Positions 57,048 through 64,000 of a stretch of 64,000 nucleotides of DNA are shown one piece after another. The stretch is from Dinoroseobacter sp965279125. GTDB lineage: Bacteria; Pseudomonadota; Alphaproteobacteria; Rhodobacterales; Rhodobacteraceae. The position numbers were made by a program, and so were the translations under genes. Every line of letters starts with the position of its first letter. Within the stretch, counting starts at the first letter, position 1. The notes under the pieces are model-generated. The model saw only the letters and a list, made by a program, of their open reading frames with translations. It was not told the origin of the DNA and did not search any database. The stretch is from contig CBDIHL010000028.1 in NCBI GenBank assembly GCA_965279125.1, positions 1 to 64,000 on the forward strand, read 5' to 3'.

Positions 57048-58148
57048 ATGGCAGTGATTTCTCAGTCGCGTCGGCTCCGCCGCACGCCATTCTCTGAGGG
57101 TGTCGAAGCGGCAGGTGTGGGCGGCTACACCGTCTACAACCACATGCTGCTCCCGACGTTTTTCGAAAGCCCCGAGGCGGATTACCACCACCTCAAGAAG
57201 CACGTGCAAGTGTGGGATGTGTCCTGCGAGCGCCAAGTTGAATTGCGCGGCCCCGATGCGATGCGCCTGATGCAGACGCTGACGCCGCGTGACTTGCGGG
57301 GGATGCTGCCGGGGCAGTGCCTCTACGTGCCGATTGTGGACGAAACCGGCGGGATGCTGAACGATCCGGTGGCGGTGAAAATCAGCGACGATCGCTTCTG
57401 GATCTCCATCGCGGATTCCGACCTGCTGCTCTGGGTCAAAGGCATCGCCAACGCCTACCGGTTCGAGGTGATCGTGGACGAGCCTGATGTCAGCCCCCTC
57501 GGCATCCAAGGGCCGAAAGCCGACGAGTTGGCGACGCGCGTGTTCGGCGAGGACGTCGCCAACTTGCGCTTCTTCCGCTTCGGCTATTTCCAGTGGGAGG
57601 GCAATGATGTCCTGATCGCGCGCTCGGGCTTTTCCAAGCAGGGCGGGTTCGAGATTTACGTGGAAGATACCGAGCTTGGCATGCCGCTCTGGAACGCGCT
57701 GTTCGAGGCGGGCGAGGATCTGAACGTCCGCGCCGGCTGCCCCAACGGGATCGAGCGGATCGAGGGCGGATTGCTCAGCTACGGCAACGACATGACCCGC
57801 GACAACACCCCCCATGAATGCGGGTTGGGCCGGTTTTGCAGCACCCAGACGGCGATTGGGTGCGTGGGGCGCGACGCACTTTTGCGCGTGGCCAAGGACG
57901 GCCCGATCCGGCAGGTCCGGCCCATCGCGATTGAGGGGCGCACCGTGCCCTGCGACCGTGTTTGGCCGATCATGGATGGGGACGAGAAGGTCGGTCAGAT
58001 CACCTCGGCCGCGTGGTCGCCGGATTACGACTGCACCGTGGCCATCGGGATGGTCCGCATGACCCACTGGAAGCCGGGCACGCAACTCGACATCCAGACC
58101 CAGGACGGGATGGTCAAAGGCGTCGTGAAGTCGGAGTTCTGGCTCTAG
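57048..58148 (+). CDS. dmdA: Dimethylsulfoniopropionate demethylase DmdA
   Basis: The 366-residue GcvT-fold protein resembles roseobacter DmdA in long blocks: SRRLRRTPFSEGVEAAGV, YTVYNHMLLPTFFES, VWDVSCERQVELRGPDA, RSGFSKQGGFEIYVED and GGLLSYGNDMTRDNTPHECG. DmdA transfers a methyl from DMSP to tetrahydrofolate, giving methylmercaptopropionate. Length fits (about 365). A GcvT-like paralogue of DmdA cannot be excluded by eye. It overlaps no gene but follows the acyl-CoA ligase by 5 nt, so they are one operon. Confidence 0.78.
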   Translation: MAVISQSRRLRRTPFSEGVEAAGVGGYTVYNHMLLPTFFESPEADYHHLKKHVQVWDVSCERQVELRGPDAMRLMQTLTPRDLRGMLPGQCLYVPIVDETGGMLNDPVAVKISDDRFWISIADSDLLLWVKGIANAYRFEVIVDEPDVSPLGIQGPKADELATRVFGEDVANLRFFRFGYFQWEGNDVLIARSGFSKQGGFEIYVEDTELGMPLWNALFEAGEDLNVRAGCPNGIERIEGGLLSYGNDMTRDNTPHECGLGRFCSTQTAIGCVGRDALLRVAKDGPIRQVRPIAIEGRTVPCDRVWPIMDGDEKVGQITSAAWSPDYDCTVAIGMVRMTHWKPGTQLDIQTQDGMVKGVVKSEFWL

Positions 58149-58206
58149 CCACACCTTGACTTCCCCTCCTGCGCGCGCCCTTCTTTGGCCAACGCAGGAG
58201 GGCACC

Positions 58207-59445
58207 ATGCCAAACGATTTCGACACGGAACTGGCCGAGCGCCTGATGCGCTACGCCGCCATCGACAGCCAAAGCGACGAGGACAGCCCGTCGCAACCCA
58301 GCACCGCGATCCAGTACGATATCCTCAATCTGCTACGTGACGAGCTGACCCAGATCGGCGCGCAGGACGTTGAGCTAACCGACTACGGCACCGTCCTTGC
58401 GACCATTCCCGGCACCACTGACGGACCGACCGTGGGCTTCCTCGCCCATGTCGATACCGCGCCGCAGTTCAACGCGGCGGGCGTGAAGCCCCGCCTCCTC
58501 AAGGGCTACAATGGCGGCGAGATCACCTTCCCCGACGATCCCACGCTGACCCTCTCGCCCGAAGACTTCCCGTATCTGGCCGAGAAACAGGGCCAAGACA
58601 TCATCACCGCCTCAGGCTCCACCTTGCTGGGTGCCGACGACAAGGCAGGCGTCGCGATCATCATGACCGCCGCGCGCCACATGATCGAGCACCCCGACAC
58701 CCCCCACGGCCCCATCCGCATCGCCTTCACCCCGGACGAGGAAATCGGGCGCGGCGTGGACAGCAAACTGCCGAAAGATCTGGGCGCGGATTTCGCCTAT
58801 ACCTTCGACGGGGGCGCTGTGGGCGAGATCGAATACGAGACGTTTTCGGCAGATCGTGGCGTCGTCAAAATCACCGGCGTGTCGATCCATCCGGGTCAGG
58901 CCAAGGACAAGATGGTCAATGCAGTGCATCTGGCCGCGAAGATCATCCAGACCCTGCCGCAAGCGACGATGACGCCCGAGGTCACTGATGGCTACGAGGG
59001 GTTCATCCACGCGACCGATATGCTGGGTGGGTCGTCCGAGATGGAACTGCGCTTCATCCTCCGCGATTTCGAGCGGGATGGGCTTGAGGCCAAGGGCGCG
59101 TTGCTGCGCCAAGTCTGCGAGGCGGTGCAGGCGACCGAGCCGCGCGCCGAGATCACTTGCGAGATCACGCCGCAATATCGCAACATGCGCTACTGGCTGG
59201 AAGACGACATGCGCCCCGTCGAGCTGGCGCGCGAGGCGACCCGTGCGCTTGGGATCGAGCCTGTGAGCGTGCCTGTGCGTGGGGGGACAGACGGGTCGCG
59301 GCTGACCGAGATGGGGGTGCTGTGTCCGAACCTGTTCACGGGGATGCAGAATATCCACGGGCCGCTGGAGTGGATCTCGGTGCAGGATATGGGGATCGCG
59401 ACGGAGTTGTGTTTGACGCTGTCGAAGATGGCGGCACAGAAGTAG
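58207..59445 (+). CDS. pepT: Peptidase T (tripeptidase)
   Basis: The 412-residue M20 metallopeptidase has GFLAHVDTAPQF with the first metal ligand His, LLGADDKAGVAII with the bridging Asp, the catalytic pair in FTPDEEIGRGVD, and a late His in MQNIHGPLEW. It removes the N-terminal residue of tripeptides in the cytoplasm. GGAGG lies 6 nt before ATG 58207, which decides the start over an ATG 17 codons earlier. Confidence 0.95.
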   Translation: MPNDFDTELAERLMRYAAIDSQSDEDSPSQPSTAIQYDILNLLRDELTQIGAQDVELTDYGTVLATIPGTTDGPTVGFLAHVDTAPQFNAAGVKPRLLKGYNGGEITFPDDPTLTLSPEDFPYLAEKQGQDIITASGSTLLGADDKAGVAIIMTAARHMIEHPDTPHGPIRIAFTPDEEIGRGVDSKLPKDLGADFAYTFDGGAVGEIEYETFSADRGVVKITGVSIHPGQAKDKMVNAVHLAAKIIQTLPQATMTPEVTDGYEGFIHATDMLGGSSEMELRFILRDFERDGLEAKGALLRQVCEAVQATEPRAEITCEITPQYRNMRYWLEDDMRPVELAREATRALGIEPVSVPVRGGTDGSRLTEMGVLCPNLFTGMQNIHGPLEWISVQDMGIATELCLTLSKMAAQK

Positions 59446-59466
59446 TGGGTTTCGTCCGGCATCGCC

Positions 59467-59528
59467 GGACAGCCCCCGACCTCCCCCCGGGAGGGGGCTT
59501 TCGCCCCACCCGAGGTCGGGGGCTGTCC
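59467..59528. repeat. Long palindrome, dispersed intergenic repeat
   Basis: The 17-nt arms GGACAGCCCCCGACCTC (59467-59483) and its exact inverse (59512-59528) enclose an inner CCCCCCGGGAGGGGG hairpin. It lies just past the pepT stop. Its form fits the multi-copy palindromes of GC-rich alphaproteobacteria; a copy count could not be made here. Confidence 0.7.
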
Positions 59529-59574
59529 TATGTTGTGAGAAGCACCGCAAGAGCAGTGGTCTCGTTTGCCACCA

Positions 59575-59642
59575 CCGTCATCCTCGGGCTTGACCCGAGG
59601 ACCTCTCAACCAGGAGATCCCCGATCAAGTCGGGGATGACGG
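59575..59642. repeat. Composite palindromic repeat (GTCATCC type)
   Basis: Two internal hairpins (CCTCGGGCTTGACCCGAGG and ATCCCCGATCAAGTCGGGGAT) lie within outer arms CCGTCATCC and GGATGACGG. Elements of this form recur in intergenic DNA of Rhodobacterales and Caulobacterales. It encodes no protein. Confidence 0.75.
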
Positions 59643-59666
59643 AGGGTGGTACCCTCGCCCTCAAAG

Positions 59667-59703
59667 CGAAACGCCGCCCCTGTCTCCAAGGGCGGCGTTT
59701 CGC
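59667..59703. terminator. Bidirectional terminator between pepT and xsc
   Basis: GCGAAACGCCGCCC (59667-59680) and its perfect inverse (59690-59703) form a 14-bp stem with a 9-nt loop. It lies 20 nt beyond the xsc stop on the minus strand. The A- and T-rich flank ends each arm, suiting termination in both directions. Confidence 0.85.
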
Positions 59704-59722
59704 ATTCATATCGCGGCAAGAC

Positions 59723-61498
59723 TTACGCCTGCTCGCACATATCGTCCGCGCTGATCCCAGCCACCTCGACCGGGGTCTTCATCGCGTCGCGGCGGAACGG
59801 ATCGCCCAGCTCTTGGTTGATCATCGCCTCGATCAGCGTGGTCTTGCCGTGGTTCATCTGGTCGTCGATGGCCTTGGCGAGCACTTCTGTCAGCTCTTCC
59901 ATCGTGCGCGCAACCACGCCTTCCAGACCGCAAGCCTGCGCCATTCCGGCGTAGGACACTTCCTCGTCCAGCTCGGTGCCCACGAAGTTATCGGCGAACC
60001 AGAGCGTCGAGTTCCGCTTCTCGGCCCCCCACTGATAGTTGCGGAACACGATCTGCGTGACCGGGGGCCAGTCGCCGCGACCAATGGCGGTCAGCTCGTT
60101 GACGGCAATGCCGAACGCGCCGTCACCGGCAAAGCCCACGACAGGCACGTCAGGCTGGCCGATCTTCGCGCCAACGATGGCAGGCAGACCGTAACCGCAA
60201 GGACCAAACAGACCCGGTGCGAGATACTTCCGCCCCTGATCGAAGTCAGGATAGGCGTTGCCGATCGCACAGTTGTTGCCGATGTCGGAACTGATGATCG
60301 CCTCACGCGGCAGGGCTGCTTGGATCGCACGCCATGCCATGCGGGGGCTCATCCACTCAGGTTTCGCGGCACGCGCACGCACGTTCCAGTCGGTGCCCGG
60401 ATCGTCGTTTTCGTGGGTCAGCGAGGTCAGTTCCTGCGCCCAAGCCGACTTCTTCTGCGCGATGTGCTCTTTACGCTCTTTGCGCCCTGCATCGCCTGCA
60501 TCATCGGACAGACCGTTCAGCAAGCCCTTGGCGACCTTCGCCGCATCGCCGACGATCCCAACGGTGACCTTCTTGGTCAGCCCGATGCGGTCGGGGTTGA
60601 TGTCGACCTGGATCACGGTCGCGTTTTCGGGCCAGTAGTTGATGCCGTAGCCCGGCAGGGTCGAGAACGGGTTCAGACGTGTGCCGAGGGCGAGGACAAC
60701 ATCCGCCTCGCTGATCAACTCCATCCCGGCTTTCGATCCGTTATAGCCCAAGGGGCCTGCGAACAGTGGGTGGTTGCCGGGGAACGCGTCGTTGTGCTGG
60801 TAGCCGACGCAGACCGGGGCATCCAGACGCTCGGCCAGCAGGCGCGAGGCCTCGATGCCGCCTTCGGACAGGACCACGCCCGCGCCGTTCAGGATCACCG
60901 GGTTCTTGGCGTTCGACAGGATCTCAGCGGCCTTCGCGACGGAGTTCTCGCCGCCAGACGAGCGCTCGAAATCAATCGGATCGGCGATCTCGACGTCGAT
61001 GACTTGGGTCCAGAAATCGCGCGGGATGTTGATCTGCGCGGGGCCGGACAGGCGCTTGGCTTGGGCGATGACGCGGGTCAGAACCTCGACCACGCGCGAG
61101 GCATCGCGGACCTCTTCTTGGTAGGCGACCATGTCCTGGAACAGGGCCATCTGCTCGACCTCCTGGAAGCCGCCCTGACCGATGGTCTTGTTGGCCGCCT
61201 GAGGCGTGACCAACAAAAGCGGGGTGTGGTTCCAATAGGCGGTTTTCACGGCTGTCACAAAGTTGGTGATGCCCGGACCGTTCTGAGCGATCATCATCGA
61301 CATCTTGCCGGTCGCACGGGTGTAGCCGTCGGACATGAACCCGGCCGAGCCTTCATGCGCGCAGTCCCAGAACTTGATGCCCGCGCGCGGGAACAGGTCC
61401 GAGATCGGCATCATGGCCGAGCCGATGATGCCAAAGGCATGGGCGATGCCGTGGCGTTGCAGGACCTTCACAAAAGCTTCTTCGGTGGTCATTTTCAT
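59723..61498 (-). CDS. xsc: Sulfoacetaldehyde acetyltransferase
   Basis: The 591-residue thiamine-diphosphate enzyme matches the standard Xsc length. It has AFGIIGSAMMPISDLF at the start, the catalytic Glu region (CAHEGSAGFMSDGYTRATG), and the ThDP/Mg motif VVGFAGDGAFGIAVNELTA near residue 470. It converts sulfoacetaldehyde and phosphate to acetyl phosphate and sulfite, the key step in taurine breakdown. GGAGGAA lies 7 nt before ATG 61498. It follows tauR on the same strand. Confidence 0.95.
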   Translation of the reverse strand: MKMTTEEAFVKVLQRHGIAHAFGIIGSAMMPISDLFPRAGIKFWDCAHEGSAGFMSDGYTRATGKMSMMIAQNGPGITNFVTAVKTAYWNHTPLLLVTPQAANKTIGQGGFQEVEQMALFQDMVAYQEEVRDASRVVEVLTRVIAQAKRLSGPAQINIPRDFWTQVIDVEIADPIDFERSSGGENSVAKAAEILSNAKNPVILNGAGVVLSEGGIEASRLLAERLDAPVCVGYQHNDAFPGNHPLFAGPLGYNGSKAGMELISEADVVLALGTRLNPFSTLPGYGINYWPENATVIQVDINPDRIGLTKKVTVGIVGDAAKVAKGLLNGLSDDAGDAGRKERKEHIAQKKSAWAQELTSLTHENDDPGTDWNVRARAAKPEWMSPRMAWRAIQAALPREAIISSDIGNNCAIGNAYPDFDQGRKYLAPGLFGPCGYGLPAIVGAKIGQPDVPVVGFAGDGAFGIAVNELTAIGRGDWPPVTQIVFRNYQWGAEKRNSTLWFADNFVGTELDEEVSYAGMAQACGLEGVVARTMEELTEVLAKAIDDQMNHGKTTLIEAMINQELGDPFRRDAMKTPVEVAGISADDMCEQA

Positions 61499-61634
61499 CG
61501 GTCGGGTTCCTCCGGACGGGGGTGACATTTTTTAGTGGGGCTGAGTTTCCATGCCAAGTTTGGCGATAGTGGGTTAGGGCCAATTCGGCGGGTTGCATCA
61601 GTCCAGAGCGTTGCTGGTTTCGAAACCCTAAGTC

Positions 61635-63096
61635 TCAATACTGCGCAATGGCCTGTGCGATCAACTCTATCCCCCGCTCGATCTGTTCCGAGCGGATGGA
61701 GGAATACGCCAGACGGTAGAAATGTCGCGGCGGAGTTTCGCCCGCAAAGAACACATGGCCGGGCTCGATCACCACGCCTTTCGCATGCAGCCGGGTCGCC
61801 AGCACTGAGGTGTCCACATGGGCGGGCGCGCGCATCCAAAAGCTAGACCCACCGGTTTGGGCATGGCCCGCGATCTGGAGCCCGTGATCCTTGATCGCCT
61901 TCTCCATAATCGCGCGACGTTGCCCGTAAGCCTTGCCCATCCGATTGACCTGCGCGTCGTAATGGCCAAGCGACAGGAAATGCGCCGCTGTGCGCTGGAT
62001 ATGGCCCGGCGGGTGGCGCAGCACCAACGCCCTGAGCGCGCGCGCCTCATCGATAAACGCGCTGGAGGCGACGATGTAGCCAAGGCGCAACCCCGGAAAC
62101 AGCGACTTGGAGAACGATCCGACATAGATCACCGACCCGGTCTCATCGAGGCTTTTCAGGGCGGGCAGGGGCGATTTCTGGAACGCGATCTCGAACTCGT
62201 AATCATCCTCGACGATCACGAAGCCCTTATCGACCGCGCGGCGCAGCAGGGCTTTGCGGCGGCTCAGCGGCATCGTCGCGTTGGTCGGGCAGTGGTGGCT
62301 GGCGGTCACGAACACCGCGTCCAGATCGTCGGGCAAGTCGTCGGGATTCAACCCCTCCTCGTCCACATCGATCTCCAGCGTGCGCCCGCGCGCGTGATCC
62401 ATGATCCAGCGCAGACCGGGATAGCTGGGGTTCTCAATCGCCCGCCGTCCTGCGCTGGGTCAGCAGCAATTGCGCGGTCATCCACAGGGCGTTCTGGGCG
62501 CCTAGGGTGATCAGGATGTTGTCGGGCTTGGCGCCAATCCCGCGCCGGGGCAGGATATGGCGCAGGATGTATTCGATCAGCTGTGGGTCATCACGCTCGT
62601 AATAGTCCGAGGTCAGCGCCTCGAAATCCTTCTGCCCCAAGGCCTGAAGCGCGCAAAGCCGCCAGTTTTGGTGGTCCAGCAGATCAGGATCGGTCTGGCC
62701 ATAGATGAACGGATGGGGATAGCGTTGCCAATCCTCGGGCCGGGTCAGCTTGTCGGCCAGCGTGTAGGAATGCGACAGGATCCGCCCCCAATCGAGGTCG
62801 CTGTCCTGGCTGGGGGCGCTCGGCGCGAAGGTCGGGTTTGTGGGCGCGGTCTGCGATACGAAATAGCCCGAGCGTCCGCGGGCAACGAGGTAGTCGTCGG
62901 CCACAAGGTTCGTGTAGGCGATGGTCACGGTGATGCGCGAAACGCCGAGGTGATCGGCGAGCTTACGGCTCGACGGCATCCGCTCGCCCGGACGAAAGCG
63001 GCCCGACAGCACGCCATCGGCGATCAGGCGCTGGATCTTGTGCTGAAGCGTGCCGTCGTCATCGGCGTTCAGGAATATGGATTCGGCCGGTATCAT
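61635..63096 (-). pseudogene. tauR: TauR (MocR/GntR-aminotransferase regulator), frameshifted
   Basis: The N-terminal part has MIPAESIFLNADDDGTLQHK and a winged HTH (SSRKLADHLGVSRITVTIAY), and the C-terminal part is a PLP-dependent aminotransferase fold with the PLP Lys in YVGSFSKSLFPGLRLG. They lie in different frames. Removing one C from CCC at 62441-62443 joins LLLTQR to AAIENPSYPGLRWIMDHARG and gives a full-length protein of about 487 residues. TauR activates taurine genes and is flanked by xsc and tauC, so either the regulon is unregulated or the base is a sequencing error. Confidence 0.82.
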
Positions 63097-63213
63097 CAGA
63101 ATTGGACATAGATCGCGCGCGGGTTTGCGGCAAGGATAAGTCCAGTCGCCCCGGCACATGAAAAAGGCGCGCCCGAAGACGCGCCCTTTGAGCGTTGGTC
63201 TGAAAGGTCGCGC

Positions 63214-64000
63214 CTACGAGCGGCCTTTCCACGGCACCAGAATATCCTCGGCCCGGCGCATCAGGATGTCGATGCCATAGCCGATGATCCCGATGAGGAT
63301 GATGCCCATGATGACAATATCGGTCAGCTGGAACTTCGAGGCCGCGATAATCATCATACCGGCACCCTTCTGCGCGGCGACAAGCTCGGCCGCCACAACC
63401 GTGCCCCAGCACACGCCCATCGCAACCCGCGCGCCGGTGAAAATCTCCGGCAGCGAGTTGGGCACGATGACATGGCGCATGATTTGCCACTTCGAGGCGC
63501 CCAGCGAATAGGCCGCGTGGATCTTCGAGATGTTCACGCCCGACACGCCCGCGCGCGCGGCAATCGTCATGATCCAGAGGGCGGCGAGGAACAAGAGGAT
63601 GATCTTGCCGGTTTCCCAGATGCCGAACCAGATGATGACCAGCGGGATCAGCGCCAGCGGCGGGACCGGGCGCATGAACTCGACGATTGGGTCGAACCAA
63701 CCGCGGAACCAGCCCGACAGACCCATCGCATAGCCCAGCGGGATGCCGACCATCGCGCCCAAGGCAAAGCCCGCAAGAACGCGGATCAGGGACCAACCCA
63801 GATGCTCCCATAGGGTGAAGTTCTGGTAGCCTTCGGTGGCAATCTCGAAGAAGCGCGAGACGACCCGTTCGGGCGAGGGCAGCCAGATCGGCTCCATCTG
63901 CATGCCCTTGGCGGGGGCGAAGTTCAGCGAGCCTTTGGGCGTCATCGTGATCGTGCCATCGGCCACATCCACCCGCTCGCCCGGTGCAATCGGCTGATCG
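63214..64000 (-). CDS. tauC: Taurine ABC transporter permease TauC (N-terminus outside window)
   Basis: The frame stays open to the window end. The visible 262 residues contain five or six membrane segments and the permease loop AAYSLGASKWQIMRHVIVPN (EAA-like) near the middle, typical of the SsuC/TauC family. An extra soluble segment (about 40 residues, rich in Pro and Gly) precedes the first helices and continues upstream. Neighbouring xsc and tauR support taurine as substrate. It is followed by a 117-nt gap before tauR. Confidence 0.88.
   Translation of the reverse strand, partial: DQPIAPGERVDVADGTITMTPKGSLNFAPAKGMQMEPIWLPSPERVVSRFFEIATEGYQNFTLWEHLGWSLIRVLAGFALGAMVGIPLGYAMGLSGWFRGWFDPIVEFMRPVPPLALIPLVIIWFGIWETGKIILLFLAALWIMTIAARAGVSGVNISKIHAAYSLGASKWQIMRHVIVPNSLPEIFTGARVAMGVCWGTVVAAELVAAQKGAGMMIIAASKFQLTDIVIMGIILIGIIGYGIDILMRRAEDILVPWKGRS

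Overview
The window is chromosomal DNA of a marine alphaproteobacterium of the Rhodobacterales (Roseobacter group). The grounds are gene content: an rpoE-chrR pair with the linked ufaD-like operon, dmdA, xsc with tauR and tauC, the rRNA operon order 16S-tRNA-Ile-tRNA-Ala-23S-5S with tRNA-fMet downstream, a 41-residue L36, and the DUF2182/DUF1326 pair. No species can be named from sequence alone. Layout. 1-90 is the tail of mutL, overlapping rmuC. 1255-7352 is the singlet-oxygen stress locus: rpoE and its zinc anti-sigma factor chrR on the minus strand, and a divergent, mostly overlapping five-gene operon (ufaD-like flavoprotein, DUF1365, MFS, DUF3833, SDR). 7424-20728 is core metabolism and housekeeping: a two-enzyme saccharopine dehydrogenase pair, GST, histidine phosphatase, a large formate dehydrogenase alpha subunit, a run of tiny membrane proteins, a caspase-fold protein lacking its cysteine, rpmJ, tRNA-Val, N-formylglutamate amidohydrolase, dinB and pyrF. 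20836-29813 holds clpB, small enzymes, two fasciclin-domain exported proteins, an FMN glutamate-synthase-like protein and msrPQ. 29814-36384 is an rRNA operon preceded by a dense cluster of GANTC (CcrM-type) sites. The standout feature is inside the 23S rRNA gene. Helix 25 is opened by a 614-nt intervening sequence (33242-33855) closed by a 22-nt near-perfect stem. It carries a complete, well-formed gene for a PagL-type lipid A 3-O-deacylase (33322-33834) with ribosome-binding site, signal peptide, His/Ser/Glu triad and C-terminal outer-membrane phenylalanine. An envelope-modifying enzyme encoded within, and presumably released from, pre-rRNA is not something I know to be described. 36493-47483 is accessory in character. 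It contains an XRE/membrane-protein pair, tRNA-fMet overlapped by the 3' end of a decapitated serine recombinase, an intact small resolvase, a twice-frameshifted Crp-family gene, a frameshifted alpha/beta hydrolase, an AraC regulator divergent from an aldo-keto reductase, a START-like protein, a DUF3833 lipoprotein, an NHL beta-propeller and a cytochrome c. 47598-53121 is a LacI-controlled carbohydrate ABC importer with a GH5-like glycosidase but no ATPase gene. 53190-58148 joins a FadR-type regulator, the DUF2182/DUF1326 pair, an acyl-CoA ligase and DMSP demethylase. After pepT and a block of dispersed palindromes, the window ends in a taurine/sulfonate locus (xsc, a frameshifted tauR and partial tauC). 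DMSP demethylation and taurine breakdown both fit a marine organosulfur degrader. Four independent one-base insertions in short homopolymers break three genes; these may be true decay or sequencing error.
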